This document shows, piece by piece, positions 9,103-19,666 of a DNA stretch of 64,000 bases. The stretch is from positions 744,001 to 808,000 of the forward strand of contig NZ_CP118269.1 in the NCBI RefSeq assembly GCF_030062155.1, given 5' to 3'. A program made the position numbers and the translations under genes. Numbering within the stretch: position 1 is the first letter of the stretch; the number at the start of each line of letters is the position of its first letter. Under the pieces are notes generated by a model. The model had not been told where the DNA came from, did not search any database, and saw only the letters and a program-made list of their open reading frames with translations. This stretch comes from Pantoea sp. Lij88. GTDB lineage: Bacteria; Pseudomonadota; Gammaproteobacteria; Enterobacterales; Enterobacteriaceae.

Positions 9103-9858
9103 TTACTTCGCATCAGCCGCGATACGCTCACGGATGTGCGCCGCACGTGCTTCAGAAGCCGGGTGCGAGTCAAACATTGAGCTCTGACGTCCCTGTTCCA
9201 GCTTCGCCAGTTTTTCGAAGCTGGTCACCAGACCCTCCGGATTGATGTTGCGCTTCTTCATCAGATCGTAGGAGTAGTCATCCGCCTGCGATTCCTGAGT
9301 CTGAGAGAACTGAGCATTAACCAGCTTTTCACCCATTTCACCCAGCTGCGACTGCGACAGTGAACCGATCACGCCGCCCACTGAGGCCGCTGCCGTGCGA
9401 GCTGCGGTCGTGGCATACGCCACCTGCATCGCCTTACGCGTATGGCCTAACGCCACGTGGCCCATCTCATGGCCCAGCACGCCTTCCACTTCATTGTCGG
9501 TCATCATATCCATCAGGCCGCTGTAAACGCGGATACAGCCGTTTGCCATCGCCCAGGCGTTGACATCTTTGGTCTGATAAACCTTGTAGTTCGCCGGAAC
9601 ACCGTTGATGTTGTCGCCCAGCGCGGCGGCGATCTTGTTCAGACGCTGCTGATACTCGCTGTTAGCGGGCGCAATCTGATTATCTTTGTCCATCTGCTCA
9701 CAGGATTTGTCGCTCAGTTGTTTAACCTGATCGTCGCTCAGGGAATAAGCCTGATACGCCTGCGCGCCTGACTGCATCAGCGCATTATTGTCCAGACCCT
9801 GACAGCCGCTGAGCAGCGTTGTCAGACCCAGTGCTAACACCATTTTTTTGATTTTCAT
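9103..9858 (-). CDS. loiP: M48 metalloprotease lipoprotein LoiP
   Basis: This is an outer-membrane-associated zinc metalloprotease known in E. coli as LoiP/YggG. The 251-residue precursor starts MKIKKMVLALGLTTLLSGC, a lipoprotein signal with lipobox LSGC (Cys at residue 19). The HEMGH zinc motif lies in VEGVLGHEMGHVALGH, and the downstream EXXXD (SQADDYSYDL) supplies the third ligand. An upstream in-frame ATG exists at 9897, but the start at 9858 gives a proper signal peptide and the E. coli length (252). Partnership with BepA-type assembly factors is known for the family. Confidence 0.93.
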   Translation of the reverse strand: MKIKKMVLALGLTTLLSGCQGLDNNALMQSGAQAYQAYSLSDDQVKQLSDKSCEQMDKDNQIAPANSEYQQRLNKIAAALGDNINGVPANYKVYQTKDVNAWAMANGCIRVYSGLMDMMTDNEVEGVLGHEMGHVALGHTRKAMQVAYATTAARTAAASVGGVIGSLSQSQLGEMGEKLVNAQFSQTQESQADDYSYDLMKKRNINPEGLVTSFEKLAKLEQGRQSSMFDSHPASEARAAHIRERIAADAK

Positions 9859-10129
9859 GCTGTATCCCATCCATAACAAGGTAAGAAAAACAAACACCTG
9901 AAACTCAGTCAGGTGAATAAACGAGTTGGTTATAGCGTGCCAGTCTGCACTTTGCTAGCAGAGTTGGCCGGAAAAGCCATACGAAGCGGCTACATTTAGC
10001 GTTTTACAACATGTACTTTTGACCCGATTTTCATGTACATTGATTGGCAACTTTTTCCTTGTTTTGCCCGGTAACTCATTAATAACAATAAGTTAAGGTG
10101 CGAAGCATTAATCCGACCTGGAGTAGAAA
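9859..10129. other. loiP/tktA divergent promoter region
   Basis: This 271-base spacer is non-coding. The element CATGTAC occurs twice (about 10010 and 10032) and may be part of a binding site, but I cannot assign it. Confidence 0.4.
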
Positions 10130-12124
10130 ATGCCCTCTCGTAAAGAGCTTGCCAACGCCATTCGTGCGTTAAGTATGGATGCAGTACAGAAAGCGAAATC
10201 GGGACATCCGGGTGCCCCAATGGGCATGGCGGACATCGCTGAAGTTCTCTGGCGCGGCTACCTGAACCACAACCCAACCAACCCGCTATGGGCCGACCGC
10301 GACCGTTTCGTGCTCTCTAACGGTCACGGCTCCATGCTGATCTATAGCCTGCTGCACCTGACCGGTTACGATCTGCCATTGAGCGAACTGGAAAACTTCC
10401 GCCAGCTGCACTCAAAAACTCCAGGTCACCCTGAATATGGCTACACCGTGGGCGTTGAAACCACCACCGGTCCGCTGGGGCAGGGCATCGCGAACGCCGT
10501 CGGCTTTGCCATTGCTGAGCGCACGCTGGCCGCACAGTTCAACCGTCCGGGTCATGACATCGTAGACCACAACACCTATGTCTTCATGGGTGATGGCTGC
10601 ATGATGGAAGGTATTTCGCACGAAGTCTGCTCTCTGGCCGGAACGCTGAAGCTGGGCAAACTGGTGGCGTTCTATGATGACAACGGTATCTCTATCGACG
10701 GTCACATCGATGGCTGGTTCACCGATGACACCGCTAAGCGCTTTGAAGCGTACGGCTGGCACGTGGTGCGCGGCGTTGATGGTCACGATGCCGATGCGAT
10801 TGCAAAAGCGATCGACGAAGCAAAAAGCGTCAGCGACAAGCCTTCACTGCTGATGTGCAAAACCGTGATCGGCTTCGGTTCACCGAACAAAGCGGGCACC
10901 CATGATTCACACGGCGCACCGCTGGGTGATGACGAAGTCGCACTGACCCGCAAACAGCTGGGCTGGAACCACGCACCGTTCGTGATTCCTTCTGACATCT
11001 ACGCTGAGTGGGACGCGAAAGAAGCGGGCAAGGCGAAAGAAGCGGCATGGGATGAGAAATTTGCTGCGTATGCGCAGGCACATCCTGAACTGGCTGCCGA
11101 ATTCAAACGTCGCGTGAGCAACGAACTGCCTGCTAACTGGCACGAAGAGTCTCAGAAATTCGTTGAGCAACTGCAGGCGAACCCGGCGAAGATCGCCAGC
11201 CGTAAAGCTTCTCAGAATGCTATTGAAGCCTTTGGTAAAATCCTGCCGGAATACCTGGGCGGCTCAGCCGACCTGGCGCCGAGCAACCTGACTATCTGGT
11301 CTGGCTCTAAGCCAATCAACGAAGATGCTGCGGGTAACTACATCCATTACGGCGTGCGCGAGTTCGGTATGACCGCTATCGCCAACGGTCTGGCGCTGCA
11401 CGGCGGCTTCCTGCCTTACACCGCGACCTTCCTGATGTTCGTTGAATATGCGCGTAACGCAGCGCGTATGGCGGCACTGATGAAGATCCGTCAGATCATG
11501 GTCTACACCCACGACTCTATCGGTCTGGGCGAAGATGGCCCGACGCATCAGCCGGTTGAGCAGATGGCGAGCCTGCGCACCACCCCAAACATGAGCCTGT
11601 GGCGTCCATGTGACCAGGTCGAATCTGCCGTGGCGTGGAAATATGCCATCGAACGTCAGGATGGCCCGACGGCGCTGATCTTCTCCCGTCAGAACCTGGC
11701 GCAGCAGGAACGTGATGCTGCACAGCTGGCTAACGTGGCGCGTGGGGGTTATGTGCTGAAAGATTGCGACGGTACGCCTGAGCTGATCCTGATCGCCACC
11801 GGTTCAGAAGTTGAACTGGCTGTGGGTGCCTGGGACAAACTCAGCAGCGAAGGCCGCAAAGTGCGCGTGGTCTCTATGCCGTCAACGGATGCTTTCGACA
11901 AGCAGAGCGACGAATACCGTGAATCTGTGCTGCCGAAAGCGGTCAGCGCTCGCGTGGCTATCGAAGCGGGCATTGCCGATTACTGGTTCAAATACACCGG
12001 CCTGAACGGCGCTATCGTGGGAATGACCAGCTTCGGCGAATCGGCTCCTGCGGATCAGCTGTTCGAACTGTTTGGCTTTACCGTCGACAACGTGGTCGCG
12101 AAAGCGAAAGCGCTGCTGGCGTAA
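10130..12124 (+). CDS. tktA: Transketolase 1
   Basis: This thiamine-diphosphate enzyme transfers two-carbon units between sugar phosphates in the non-oxidative pentose phosphate pathway. The 664-residue product has an N-terminal half with H26 (SGHPGAP) and the ThDP/metal motif GDGCMMEG...DDN, then a pyrimidine-binding domain with the EXFGM motif ([12 protein letters not shown]) and [10 protein letters not shown], then a C-terminal transketolase domain. The start ATG follows TGGAG. As in E. coli it precedes epd-pgk-fbaA, grouping pentose phosphate and lower glycolysis. The paralogue tktB is not in this window, and position decides for tktA. Confidence 0.97.
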   Translation: MPSRKELANAIRALSMDAVQKAKSGHPGAPMGMADIAEVLWRGYLNHNPTNPLWADRDRFVLSNGHGSMLIYSLLHLTGYDLPLSELENFRQLHSKTPGHPEYGYTVGVETTTGPLGQGIANAVGFAIAERTLAAQFNRPGHDIVDHNTYVFMGDGCMMEGISHEVCSLAGTLKLGKLVAFYDDNGISIDGHIDGWFTDDTAKRFEAYGWHVVRGVDGHDADAIAKAIDEAKSVSDKPSLLMCKTVIGFGSPNKAGTHDSHGAPLGDDEVALTRKQLGWNHAPFVIPSDIYAEWDAKEAGKAKEAAWDEKFAAYAQAHPELAAEFKRRVSNELPANWHEESQKFVEQLQANPAKIASRKASQNAIEAFGKILPEYLGGSADLAPSNLTIWSGSKPINEDAAGNYIHYGVREFGMTAIANGLALHGGFLPYTATFLMFVEYARNAARMAALMKIRQIMVYTHDSIGLGEDGPTHQPVEQMASLRTTPNMSLWRPCDQVESAVAWKYAIERQDGPTALIFSRQNLAQQERDAAQLANVARGGYVLKDCDGTPELILIATGSEVELAVGAWDKLSSEGRKVRVVSMPSTDAFDKQSDEYRESVLPKAVSARVAIEAGIADYWFKYTGLNGAIVGMTSFGESAPADQLFELFGFTVDNVVAKAKALLA

Positions 12125-12167
12125 AAACCGGCCAGGCGGGTCAGTTCCCGTCTGGCAGTGAAATCAG

Positions 12168-12197
12168 AGGGACGAGCCTTTCGTCCCTTTTCCTTTT
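12168..12197 (+). terminator. Rho-independent terminator of tktA
   Basis: Stem AGGGACGA / TCGTCCCT with a five-base loop, followed by a T-rich tail. Confidence 0.85.
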
Positions 12198-12309
12198 TTA
12201 TTCCTCCAGTAATAACCGATTCAGGCTTCAATTTGTGACGCAGATCCAAATTTAAGCAGTCAGATTGATCGCAGTCATTCCCGTTATTCCTTCCTTCTAT
12301 TATTCTGGC

Positions 12310-12321
12310 TGAACCGTTTCA
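12310..12321. promoter_or_regulatory. Cra (FruR) binding site upstream of epd
   Basis: TGAACCGTTTCA differs from the Cra consensus TGAATCGTTTCA at one base. Cra control of epd-pgk-fbaA is known in E. coli. Confidence 0.7.
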
Positions 12322-12385
12322 GTCGTCGGGCAGACCGCCCTGATTTCGGACAATGCCGGGTAAGAATCTCCTGTACAAAGTGCAG

Positions 12386-12397
12386 TGAAACGCTCAG
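12386..12397. promoter_or_regulatory. Second candidate Cra half-site upstream of epd
   Basis: TGAAACGCTCAG carries a perfect left arm (TGAAACG) and a weak right arm, 43 bases before the epd start. Confidence 0.45.
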
Positions 12398-12439
12398 GCT
12401 AACGGCACGTTTTTTTCAGTCTGACGTGGCAGGAGAGAA

Positions 12440-13459
12440 ATGACGGTACGGGTAGCAATAAATGGTTTTGGCCGGATTGGACGCAATGTCCTGCGCGCGC
12501 TCTATGAGACGGGCCGACGTGCAGAGATCACGGTGGTCGCGATTAACGAGCTGGCAGAAGCGACCGGCATGGCGCACCTGCTGAAATACGATACCAGCCA
12601 TGGCCGTTTTGCTTTTGATGTCCGCCAGGAGCGCGATGTCATGTGGGTAGGGGGCGATACCCTGCGCATTCTGCACCGTGCAGACATTGCCGATCTGCCG
12701 TGGCGTGAACTCGACGTGGATGTGGTGCTGGACTGCACCGGCGTCTATGGCTCACGGGCCGATGGCGAAGCCCATCTGCAGGCGGGTGCTAAAAAAGTCC
12801 TGTTCTCCCATCCCGGCGGAAACGATCTCGACGCCACCGTTGTGTACGGTGTTAACCAGCAGGATCTGACCGCCAGCGACCGCATTGTTTCCAACGCTTC
12901 CTGTACCACGAACTGCATTATCCCGGTCATCAAACTGCTGGATGATGAGTTTGGTATCGAATCCGGCACCGTCACCACGATCCACTCGGCGATGCACGAT
13001 CAGCAGGTGATCGACGCCTATCACAGCGATCTGCGTCGCACCCGCGCCGCCAGTCAGTCGATCATCCCGGTGGATACCCGTCTGGCGGCAGGCATTACCC
13101 GTATTTTTCCGAAATTCAACGATCGCTTTGAGGCGATAGCCGTTCGCGTCCCGACGATTAACGTGACGGCCATTGATCTCAGCGTTTCTGTGCATAACGC
13201 GGTAACGGCATGTGACGTTAACACCTTGTTGCGAAGCGCGGCAGAAGGGGCATTTCGTGGTATAGTTGACTACACGGAATTACCGTTAGTCTCAGTAGAT
13301 TTTAACCATGATCCGCACAGTGCCATTGTGGACGGAACACAAACGCGGGTAAGCGGTCAACACCTTATCAAGACCCTGGTCTGGTGTGACAATGAATGGG
13401 GCTTTGCTAACCGAATGCTCGACACGACGTTAGCGATGGCCGCAAGCGGTTTCAGGTAA
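12440..13459 (+). CDS. epd: D-erythrose-4-phosphate dehydrogenase
   Basis: This NAD-dependent enzyme oxidises erythrose 4-phosphate to 4-phosphoerythronate for pyridoxal phosphate synthesis. The 339-residue product is a GAPDH-superfamily member with the Rossmann motif [10 protein letters not shown] near the N-terminus and catalytic C155 in SNASCTTNC. It aligns with E. coli Epd throughout, including the C-terminal [14 protein letters not shown], and has the same length. Transketolase upstream produces erythrose 4-phosphate. It is the first gene of the epd-pgk-fbaA cluster, with GGAG before the start. GapA is the alternative, but the genomic position and sequence favour Epd. Confidence 0.96.
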   Translation: MTVRVAINGFGRIGRNVLRALYETGRRAEITVVAINELAEATGMAHLLKYDTSHGRFAFDVRQERDVMWVGGDTLRILHRADIADLPWRELDVDVVLDCTGVYGSRADGEAHLQAGAKKVLFSHPGGNDLDATVVYGVNQQDLTASDRIVSNASCTTNCIIPVIKLLDDEFGIESGTVTTIHSAMHDQQVIDAYHSDLRRTRAASQSIIPVDTRLAAGITRIFPKFNDRFEAIAVRVPTINVTAIDLSVSVHNAVTACDVNTLLRSAAEGAFRGIVDYTELPLVSVDFNHDPHSAIVDGTQTRVSGQHLIKTLVWCDNEWGFANRMLDTTLAMAASGFR

Positions 13460-13510
13460 GACGCGGTTTGCGTCTGGCAAAACTTATGAGAATCAACGAG
13501 AGGATTCACC

Positions 13511-14674
13511 ATGTCTGTAATTAAGATGACCGATCTGGATCTGGCTGGTAAACGCGTTCTGATCCGTGCCGATCTGAACGTACCAGTTAAAGAAGGTAAA
13601 GTGACGTCTGATGCACGTATCCGTGCTTCTCTGCCAACCATTGAAGCGGCGTTGAAACAGGGCGCGAAAGTAATGGTTACCTCTCACCTGGGTCGTCCGA
13701 CCGAAGGTGAATACAACGAAGAGTTCTCGCTGCTGCCGGTAGTTAACTACCTGAAAGACAAGCTGAGCGGCACTACCGTGACCCTGGCAAAAGATTACCT
13801 CGATGGCGTTGACGTTGGCGCTGGCGAACTGGTTGTGCTGGAAAACGTTCGCTTTAACAAAGGCGAAAAGAAAGATGACGAAACGCTGTCTAAAAAATAC
13901 GCTGCCCTGTGCGACGTATTTGTGATGGACGCGTTCGGTACGGCGCACCGCGCACAGGCTTCTACCCACGGCGTCGGCAAATTTGCCCCTATCGCCTGTG
14001 CCGGTCCACTGCTCTCTGCAGAGCTGGAAGCACTGGGTAAAGTCATGAGCAACCCGGAGCGTCCGCTGGTGGCTGTTGTAGGCGGCTCTAAAGTCTCTAC
14101 CAAATTTGACGTGCTGCAGTCTCTGGTCAAAATCGCGGACACCGTGATTGTGGGCGGCGGCATCGCAAACACCTTCGTGGCTATCGACAACAATGTCGGT
14201 AAATCACTGTATGAACCAGACTTCGTTGAAGCGGCTAAAGGCCTGCGCGATCAGCACGGCATCCCGGTTCCAACTGACTCACGCGTCGGCACAGAATTCT
14301 CTGAAACTGCGGCTGCGACCGTGAAAAAGGTTTCGGAAGTGGCGGATAACGAAGAGATTATGGACTTTGGCGATGAAACCGCTCAGGCCATGGCTGCCAT
14401 CCTGAAAGATGCTAAAACCATCCTGTGGAACGGCCCGGTGGGCGTGTTTGAGTTCCCTAACTTCCGTAAAGGCACCGAGATCGTGGCTAACGCCATTGCG
14501 GACAGCGATGCCTTCTCTGTTGCAGGCGGCGGCGATACCTTAGCGGCTATCGACCTGTTCGGCATCGAAGACAAAATTTCCTACATCTCTACCGGCGGCG
14601 GCGCGTTCCTTGAGTTCGTGGAAGGCAAAAAACTGCCTGCAGTTGCCATGCTGGAAGAGCGTGCGAAGCAGTAA
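13511..14674 (+). CDS. pgk: Phosphoglycerate kinase
   Basis: This cytoplasmic glycolytic enzyme transfers phosphate from 1,3-bisphosphoglycerate to ADP. The 387-residue product has the family signature [13 protein letters not shown], the substrate-binding SHLGRPTEG, the hinge region and the nucleotide-binding GGGDT loop near the C-terminus ([11 protein letters not shown]). The ATG follows AGAGG. It lies 51 bases after epd and 105 bases before fbaA, so the three are probably co-transcribed. Confidence 0.98.
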   Translation: MSVIKMTDLDLAGKRVLIRADLNVPVKEGKVTSDARIRASLPTIEAALKQGAKVMVTSHLGRPTEGEYNEEFSLLPVVNYLKDKLSGTTVTLAKDYLDGVDVGAGELVVLENVRFNKGEKKDDETLSKKYAALCDVFVMDAFGTAHRAQASTHGVGKFAPIACAGPLLSAELEALGKVMSNPERPLVAVVGGSKVSTKFDVLQSLVKIADTVIVGGGIANTFVAIDNNVGKSLYEPDFVEAAKGLRDQHGIPVPTDSRVGTEFSETAAATVKKVSEVADNEEIMDFGDETAQAMAAILKDAKTILWNGPVGVFEFPNFRKGTEIVANAIADSDAFSVAGGGDTLAAIDLFGIEDKISYISTGGGAFLEFVEGKKLPAVAMLEERAKQ

Positions 14675-14683
14675 TCCTTTGGG

Positions 14684-14705
14684 GGCGATGTCTCGCGGCA
14701 TCGCC
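14684..14705 (+). other. Hairpin in the pgk-fbaA spacer
   Basis: Seven-pair stem GGCGATG / CATCGCC with an eight-base loop and no T run. It may protect or separate the pgk and fbaA messages, whose products are needed in different amounts. Confidence 0.4.
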
Positions 14706-14779
14706 TGAAGTCTTGCCCGTCTGGGCGTTTAAATCGACGTTCCTCAAGGGGAACAACGGTCACGAAACAGGACACAATC

Positions 14780-15859
14780 ATGTCTAAAATTTTTGATTTC
14801 GTAAAACCCGGCGTTGTCACTGGTGATGACGTACAGAAGATCTTCAAAGTTGCGAAAGAGAACAAATTCGCACTGCCAGCCGTGAACTGCGTCGGCACCG
14901 ACTCTATCAATGCGGCACTGGAAGCAGCGGCGAAAGTTAAAGCGCCAATCATCATCCAGTTCTCTAACGGTGGTGCTGCATTTATCGCCGGTAAAGGCTT
15001 CAAAACTGACAAACCACAGGGCGCGGCAATCTTCGGCGCTATCTCCGGAGCACAGCATGTTCACCTGATGGCAGAGCAGTATGGCGTGCCGGTTATCCTG
15101 CACACTGACCACTGTGCTAAGAAACTGCTGCCATGGATCGACGGTCTGCTGGACGCGGGTGAAGAGTACTTCCAGAAAAACGGTAAGCCACTGTTCTCTT
15201 CTCACATGATCGACCTGTCAGAAGAGTCACTGGAAGAGAACATCGAAATCAGCAGCAAGTACCTGGCGCGCATGGCGAAACTCGACATGACGCTGGAAAT
15301 CGAACTGGGCTGCACCGGTGGTGAAGAAGATGGCGTTGATAACAGCCATATGGACGCATCAGCGCTTTACACCCAGCCAGAAGATGTGAACTACGCCTAC
15401 GAAAAACTGAATGCTATCAGCCCGCGTTTCACCATTGCGGCTTCATTCGGTAACGTACACGGCGTTTACAAGCCAGGTAACGTGAAACTGACCCCGACCA
15501 TTCTGCGTGATTCGCAGAAATTCGTCTGTGAAAAACATGGCCTGCCGCACAACGCGCTGGACTTCGTTTTCCACGGCGGTTCAGGTTCTTCTGCTGCAGA
15601 AATCGAAGAGTCTATCAGCTACGGCGTGATCAAGATGAACATCGATACCGATACCCAATGGGCAACCTGGGACGGCATCCTGCAGTACTACAAAAAGAAC
15701 GAAGGCTATCTGCAGTCGCAGCTGGGTAACCCGGAAGGCGACGACAAGCCAAACAAGAAATACTACGATCCACGCGTCTGGCTGCGTTCTGCCCAGGCCT
15801 CTATGGTCGTGCGTCTGGAGCAGGCTTTCAAAGAGCTTAACGCTGTCGACGTTCTGTAA
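14780..15859 (+). CDS. fbaA: Fructose-bisphosphate aldolase, class II
   Basis: This zinc-dependent aldolase interconverts fructose 1,6-bisphosphate with dihydroxyacetone phosphate and glyceraldehyde 3-phosphate. The 359-residue length equals E. coli FbaA. Zinc-binding and catalytic motifs are visible: VILHTDHCAKK near residues 105-115, the glutamate-rich ELGCTGGEEDGVDN, GNVHGVY and the phosphate-binding FHGGSGSS. The start has AGGA upstream. It closes the epd-pgk-fbaA cluster and is followed by a strong terminator. Confidence 0.98.
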   Translation: MSKIFDFVKPGVVTGDDVQKIFKVAKENKFALPAVNCVGTDSINAALEAAAKVKAPIIIQFSNGGAAFIAGKGFKTDKPQGAAIFGAISGAQHVHLMAEQYGVPVILHTDHCAKKLLPWIDGLLDAGEEYFQKNGKPLFSSHMIDLSEESLEENIEISSKYLARMAKLDMTLEIELGCTGGEEDGVDNSHMDASALYTQPEDVNYAYEKLNAISPRFTIAASFGNVHGVYKPGNVKLTPTILRDSQKFVCEKHGLPHNALDFVFHGGSGSSAAEIEESISYGVIKMNIDTDTQWATWDGILQYYKKNEGYLQSQLGNPEGDDKPNKKYYDPRVWLRSAQASMVVRLEQAFKELNAVDVL

Positions 15860-15879
15860 CTGAATATTTTTGTCAGTAC

Positions 15880-15906
15880 AAAAAAGGCCCGGAAGGGCCT
15901 TTTTTT
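15880..15906 (+). terminator. Rho-independent terminator of fbaA
   Basis: AAAAAAGGCCC / GGGCCTTTTTTT stem with loop GGAA. Confidence 0.92.
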
Positions 15907-16049
15907 ATACATCATTTCTGGAAAAAAGGACTCAAACGCCCGACGGTTTGGCACTTCAGGGGATAATTGATTACCCTTGATGGCAGGGTGTCGGATGTCA
16001 TCTGGCAGTTTTTTCATTCCCGGTGGGAATCTAACAACAGGGCTTATTA

Positions 16050-16931
16050 ATGGAAGATTTACACGTCGTCGACGGCTTAAATAACGCAGGTAACTGGCTG
16101 GTTCGCAATCAGGCGCTGATCATCAGCTATGCCGTGAATATCGTTGCGGCTATTGCCATCATGATTATCGGGATGCTCATCGCCCGTATCATCTCTAATG
16201 CCGTGAATCGCCTGCTACTCGCCCGTCACATCGACGCGACCGTAGCGGACTTCCTCTCCGCACTGGTGCGTTACGGTGTTATCGCCTTCACCATTATCGC
16301 CGCGCTGGGACGCATTGGGGTACAGACTGCCTCGGTGATTGCCGTTCTGGGTGCTGCTGGTCTGGCCGTGGGTCTGGCCTTGCAGGGGTCGCTCTCAAAC
16401 CTGGCTGCAGGCGTTCTGCTGGTCACCTTCCGTCCGTTCCGCACCGGCGAGTTCGTCGATCTGGGCGGCGTGATGGGCACCGTGCTGCATGTGCAGATTT
16501 TCTCCACCACGCTCCGCACCGGTGATGGCAAAATTGTCGTCGTGCCAAACGGTAAGATTATCAGCGGAAACATCGTCAACTTCTCGCGTGAGCCGGTTCG
16601 TCGCAACGAATTTATCATTGGCGTCGCTTATGAAGCGGATGTAGATGAAGTGATCGCCTTACTGCAGCAGGTGGTTGAAGCCGATAGCCGCGTACTGAAA
16701 GAGAAGGGCATTCAGATCGGTCTTAACGAACTGGCTGCATCTTCAATGAACTTTGTCGTGCGTTGCTGGAGCAATAGCGGAGACCTGCAGGATGTTTACT
16801 GGGATCTGCTGAAGAATTTCAAGCGTGCGCTGGATTCAAAAGGCATTGGCATTCCATACCCGCAGATGGATGTGCATCTGCATCAGAAATCCGCGCCTGA
16901 AGCCGCCGAAACGCAGGTTCAGCCGCAGTAA
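16050..16931 (+). CDS. mscS: Small-conductance mechanosensitive channel MscS
   Basis: This inner-membrane channel opens under membrane tension to release solutes during osmotic downshock. The 293-residue product has three N-terminal membrane helices. The third lines the pore and carries the alternating Gly/Ala pattern ([27 protein letters not shown], about residues 94-120). The MscS beta domain ([19 protein letters not shown]) and an alpha/beta C-terminal domain follow. It is seven residues longer than E. coli MscS, at the C-terminus. Confidence 0.96.
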   Translation: MEDLHVVDGLNNAGNWLVRNQALIISYAVNIVAAIAIMIIGMLIARIISNAVNRLLLARHIDATVADFLSALVRYGVIAFTIIAALGRIGVQTASVIAVLGAAGLAVGLALQGSLSNLAAGVLLVTFRPFRTGEFVDLGGVMGTVLHVQIFSTTLRTGDGKIVVVPNGKIISGNIVNFSREPVRRNEFIIGVAYEADVDEVIALLQQVVEADSRVLKEKGIQIGLNELAASSMNFVVRCWSNSGDLQDVYWDLLKNFKRALDSKGIGIPYPQMDVHLHQKSAPEAAETQVQPQ

Positions 16932-16937
16932 TCAGTC

Positions 16938-16961
16938 AATGGGCGGCATCTGTCGCCCATT
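16938..16961 (+). terminator. Probable terminator of mscS
   Basis: Stem AATGGGCG / CGCCCATT with an eight-base loop. The tail is only weakly T-rich. Confidence 0.45.
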
Positions 16962-17055
16962 AACTTTGCTAATCGCAGATTAATTCTTTCAATTTCCGCT
17001 AATCATCCTCTCTCTTTATACTTCTCCACATCTGACGATGTGAGGACGTAATCCT

Positions 17056-17679
17056 GTGTTATCTCTCTACTTTCAGGGGCTTGCCCTGGGTGCCGCGCTG
17101 ATCCTGCCGCTGGGGCCGCAAAACGCGTTTGTAATGAATCAGGGTGTGAAGCGTCAATATCACCTGACGACGGCAGCACTCTGCTCGCTGAGCGATATTC
17201 TGCTGATATGCGGCGGCATCTTTGGCGGCAGCGCCTTGCTGAGCCAGTCTCCGCTGCTGCTGATGGTCATCACCTGGGCGGGCGTAGCCTTCTTGCTCTG
17301 GTATGGCTGCGGTGCACTGCGAAGCGCCTTTCGCGGCGACGCCGATCTGTCGGATGGCGAGCCGTTAAAGCAGAGCCGGGGGCGCATTATCGCGACGCTG
17401 CTGGCGGTGACCTGGCTCAACCCGCACGTCTATCTCGACACCTTTGTGGTGCTCGGCAGTCTTGGCGGTCAGTTGCCAACCACCACGGCGCGTCAGTGGT
17501 TTGCGCTGGGTACCATCAGCGCGTCGATCCTGTGGTTCTTCGGTCTGGCTCTGCTGGCCGCGTGGCTGTCACCACGCCTGAGAACCGCGAAAGCACAGCG
17601 TATTATTAACCTGCTGGTGGGGGCTGTGATGGGGTTTATCGCCCTGCAGCTTGCGCGCCAGGGGATTGCCGGTTTTTGA
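17056..17679 (+). CDS. argO: Arginine exporter ArgO (LysE family)
   Basis: This 207-residue inner-membrane protein exports arginine and its toxic analogue canavanine. Five to six hydrophobic segments are present, with the LysE-family motif [12 protein letters not shown] near the N-terminus and the conserved [10 protein letters not shown] in the middle. A GTG start at 17056 with GAGGA about nine bases upstream gives the family N-terminus, as in E. coli. In E. coli it is activated by ArgP, whose gene lies about 0.9 kb downstream here. A TATACT hexamer at 17017 may be its -10 element. Confidence 0.95.
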   Translation: MLSLYFQGLALGAALILPLGPQNAFVMNQGVKRQYHLTTAALCSLSDILLICGGIFGGSALLSQSPLLLMVITWAGVAFLLWYGCGALRSAFRGDADLSDGEPLKQSRGRIIATLLAVTWLNPHVYLDTFVVLGSLGGQLPTTTARQWFALGTISASILWFFGLALLAAWLSPRLRTAKAQRIINLLVGAVMGFIALQLARQGIAGF

Positions 17680-17823
17680 TCTCTGCCCCGATCCGTGGCG
17701 GTAATTGCCGCGCTGAGGGCGAACTTTTGTCATAATGACCACTCAAAGCATGGCGCATACCGATGCGCTTTTGGGCTTCGCCAGTTGGAAGCCGTCATAG
17801 TGACCTTTTCAAGGAGGACTTTC

Positions 17824-18546
17824 ATGAAACTGAAAGCATTGGCTCTGGCCGCAATCATGAGCGCCGGGGCATTGCCTGGCGTACACGCTGATGAGTTACC
17901 AAACGGACCGCACGTGGTGACCTCAGGCAAGGCAACGGTCGATGCCCGTCCAGATATCGCGACGCTCTCTATCGTGGTGAACGTGTCGTCAAAAGATGCC
18001 GCAGATGCGAAAAAGCAGGCAGATAGCCGGGTTGCGCAATATTTCGATTTTCTGCAGAAAAACGGCATTGAGAAGAAAGATATTGATGCGGCTAACCTGA
18101 GCACGCAGCCAGAATACGATTACACCAAAGAGGGTAAATCGGTACTGAAAGGCTACCGTGCGGTGCGTCAGGTACAGGTCACCCTGCGTCAGCTGGATAA
18201 GCTGAATGATCTGCTGGACGGGGCGCTGAAGTCCGGTCTGAATGAGGTGCGCAGCGTCGAGTTAGGCGTGGCTAACCCGGAGAGCTACAAAGAGCAGGCG
18301 CGTAAAGCAGCGATTAAAAACGCGACTCAGCAGGCATCTGAACTGGCTGAAGGCTTTAACGCGAAGCTGGGATCGATCTACAGCATTCGTTATCAGGTTG
18401 CCAACTATCAGCCGATGCCTATGAACCGCATGTATAAAGCGGCCGCAGCGGCAGATACCACGGCGCAGGAGACCTACGATCAGCAGAGCATCAACTTTGA
18501 CGATCAGGTTGATGTGGTGTTTGAGATCAAGCCCAACACGCCATAA
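17824..18546 (+). CDS. yggE: SIMPL-domain periplasmic protein YggE
   Basis: This 240-residue secreted protein has an N-terminal signal peptide (MKLKALALAAIMSAGALPGVHA) and a SIMPL (DUF541) domain filling the rest. It matches E. coli YggE, which is linked to oxidative-stress tolerance with unknown chemistry. The start follows AAGGAGGA. An upstream in-frame start at 17695 is rejected because it lacks a ribosome-binding site and would bury the signal peptide. A strong terminator separates it from convergent argP. Confidence 0.92.
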   Translation: MKLKALALAAIMSAGALPGVHADELPNGPHVVTSGKATVDARPDIATLSIVVNVSSKDAADAKKQADSRVAQYFDFLQKNGIEKKDIDAANLSTQPEYDYTKEGKSVLKGYRAVRQVQVTLRQLDKLNDLLDGALKSGLNEVRSVELGVANPESYKEQARKAAIKNATQQASELAEGFNAKLGSIYSIRYQVANYQPMPMNRMYKAAAAADTTAQETYDQQSINFDDQVDVVFEIKPNTP

Positions 18547-18549
18547 TGC

Positions 18550-18575
18550 AAAACGGGGCTCTCGCCCCGTTTTTG
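18550..18575. terminator. Bidirectional terminator between yggE and argP
   Basis: AAAACGGGG / CCCCGTTTTT stem with loop CTCTCG, placed between converging genes. Confidence 0.88.
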
Positions 18576-18578
18576 TTT

Positions 18579-19484
18579 TCAGGCTGCCACGTCATCCTGA
18601 CGCAGCACCCGATGTCCATGCGCAATCAGCGCATCGGTCACCCGACGCATTAACCGGCTTTCCGGCGCAAAGCGATGCCAGTAAAGCATCCGGCGCTGAT
18701 ACAGACCCGGCGTCAAATCGATTAACTCACCGCTCGCCAGCTCACGCTCAATCTGCAGATGCGGGATCATACAGCAGGTCGAACCCTGCCGCGCCATCTG
18801 CACAAAGGCTTCCGAGGAGTTCACGATGTGGCAGGGTACGCTGCCCGGTGAAAGATCAAAGTTCTGCTGCAGGAAGGCCTGATGCATATCATCAAGATGG
18901 TCAAATGCCACCGCAGGCGCTTTCAGCAGGGCTGAGCGGGTGACGCCGTTAGGGAAGAAGCGATCGGCAAAATCGCGGGACGCGACAAACAGATAGTCGA
19001 GCGCGCCGAGCTGATCCACCAGGCAACTGGGCAGCGGCTGCGGCTGAATACTCACCGCACCCACCACTTCACCCCGACGCAGACGCTCCTGGGTGCGGGT
19101 TTCATCTTCGACCTGCAGATTCAGGCGAACCGGGGAATCTGCCAGCACATCTTTCAGCGCAGGCAGCAGCCAGGTCGCCAGACTGTCGGCGTTGACCGCC
19201 AGCGACAGCAGCAGCGGCGTGGTGCCACTGTTCTCATCGCCCAGCCACTCCTCTTCCAGCAGCTCAACCTGATGCAGCAATGCCAGCAGTTTCTGACCCT
19301 GTTCGGTCGGACGCGGCGGCACGGTTCGCACCAGCAGCGGCTGCCCAAACAGGTTCTCCAGCTGCTTGATACGCTGTGAAACCGCCGACTGGGTGATACA
19401 CAATTTTTGTGCGGCACGTTCAAATCCGCGTTCGCGGATCACTGAATCCAGCGCCTGAAGCGTTCGATAATCCGGGCGTTTCAT
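18579..19484 (-). CDS. argP: LysR-type regulator ArgP (IciA)
   Basis: This 301-residue transcription factor has an N-terminal winged helix ([24 protein letters not shown], about residues 16-39) and a C-terminal effector domain. In E. coli it responds to arginine and lysine and controls argO and lysine-biosynthesis genes. Its sequence matches ArgP throughout (start [16 protein letters not shown]). The ATG at 19484 is chosen to match the family; a longer frame to 19574 has no support. It is divergent from rpiA, as in E. coli. Targets inside this window could include argO and lysA. Confidence 0.95.
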   Translation of the reverse strand: MKRPDYRTLQALDSVIRERGFERAAQKLCITQSAVSQRIKQLENLFGQPLLVRTVPPRPTEQGQKLLALLHQVELLEEEWLGDENSGTTPLLLSLAVNADSLATWLLPALKDVLADSPVRLNLQVEDETRTQERLRRGEVVGAVSIQPQPLPSCLVDQLGALDYLFVASRDFADRFFPNGVTRSALLKAPAVAFDHLDDMHQAFLQQNFDLSPGSVPCHIVNSSEAFVQMARQGSTCCMIPHLQIERELASGELIDLTPGLYQRRMLYWHRFAPESRLMRRVTDALIAHGHRVLRQDDVAA

Positions 19485-19666
19485 TATTCTTTTCTCTCCT
19501 TCAGGGTGGACGTCACTATGCCACAAAAGTGTCACCTGTGATGGCTCTCTTGTTTTTTGTGGGCTGGCTTCCAAAGCGATAAATCCACGTCGGTCAGCCG
19601 AGCATTTTCAGCAAGCCTTGTTTTATACTACGCGCACTTCGTTGTCGCACAGGTTTTAAACATACC

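Larger units (their letters stand above)
12198..12439. promoter_or_regulatory. epd-pgk-fbaA promoter region
   Basis: This non-coding spacer carries the two candidate Cra sites listed separately, and the T-rich segment 12280-12310 may be part of a promoter. I saw no further gene. Confidence 0.5.
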
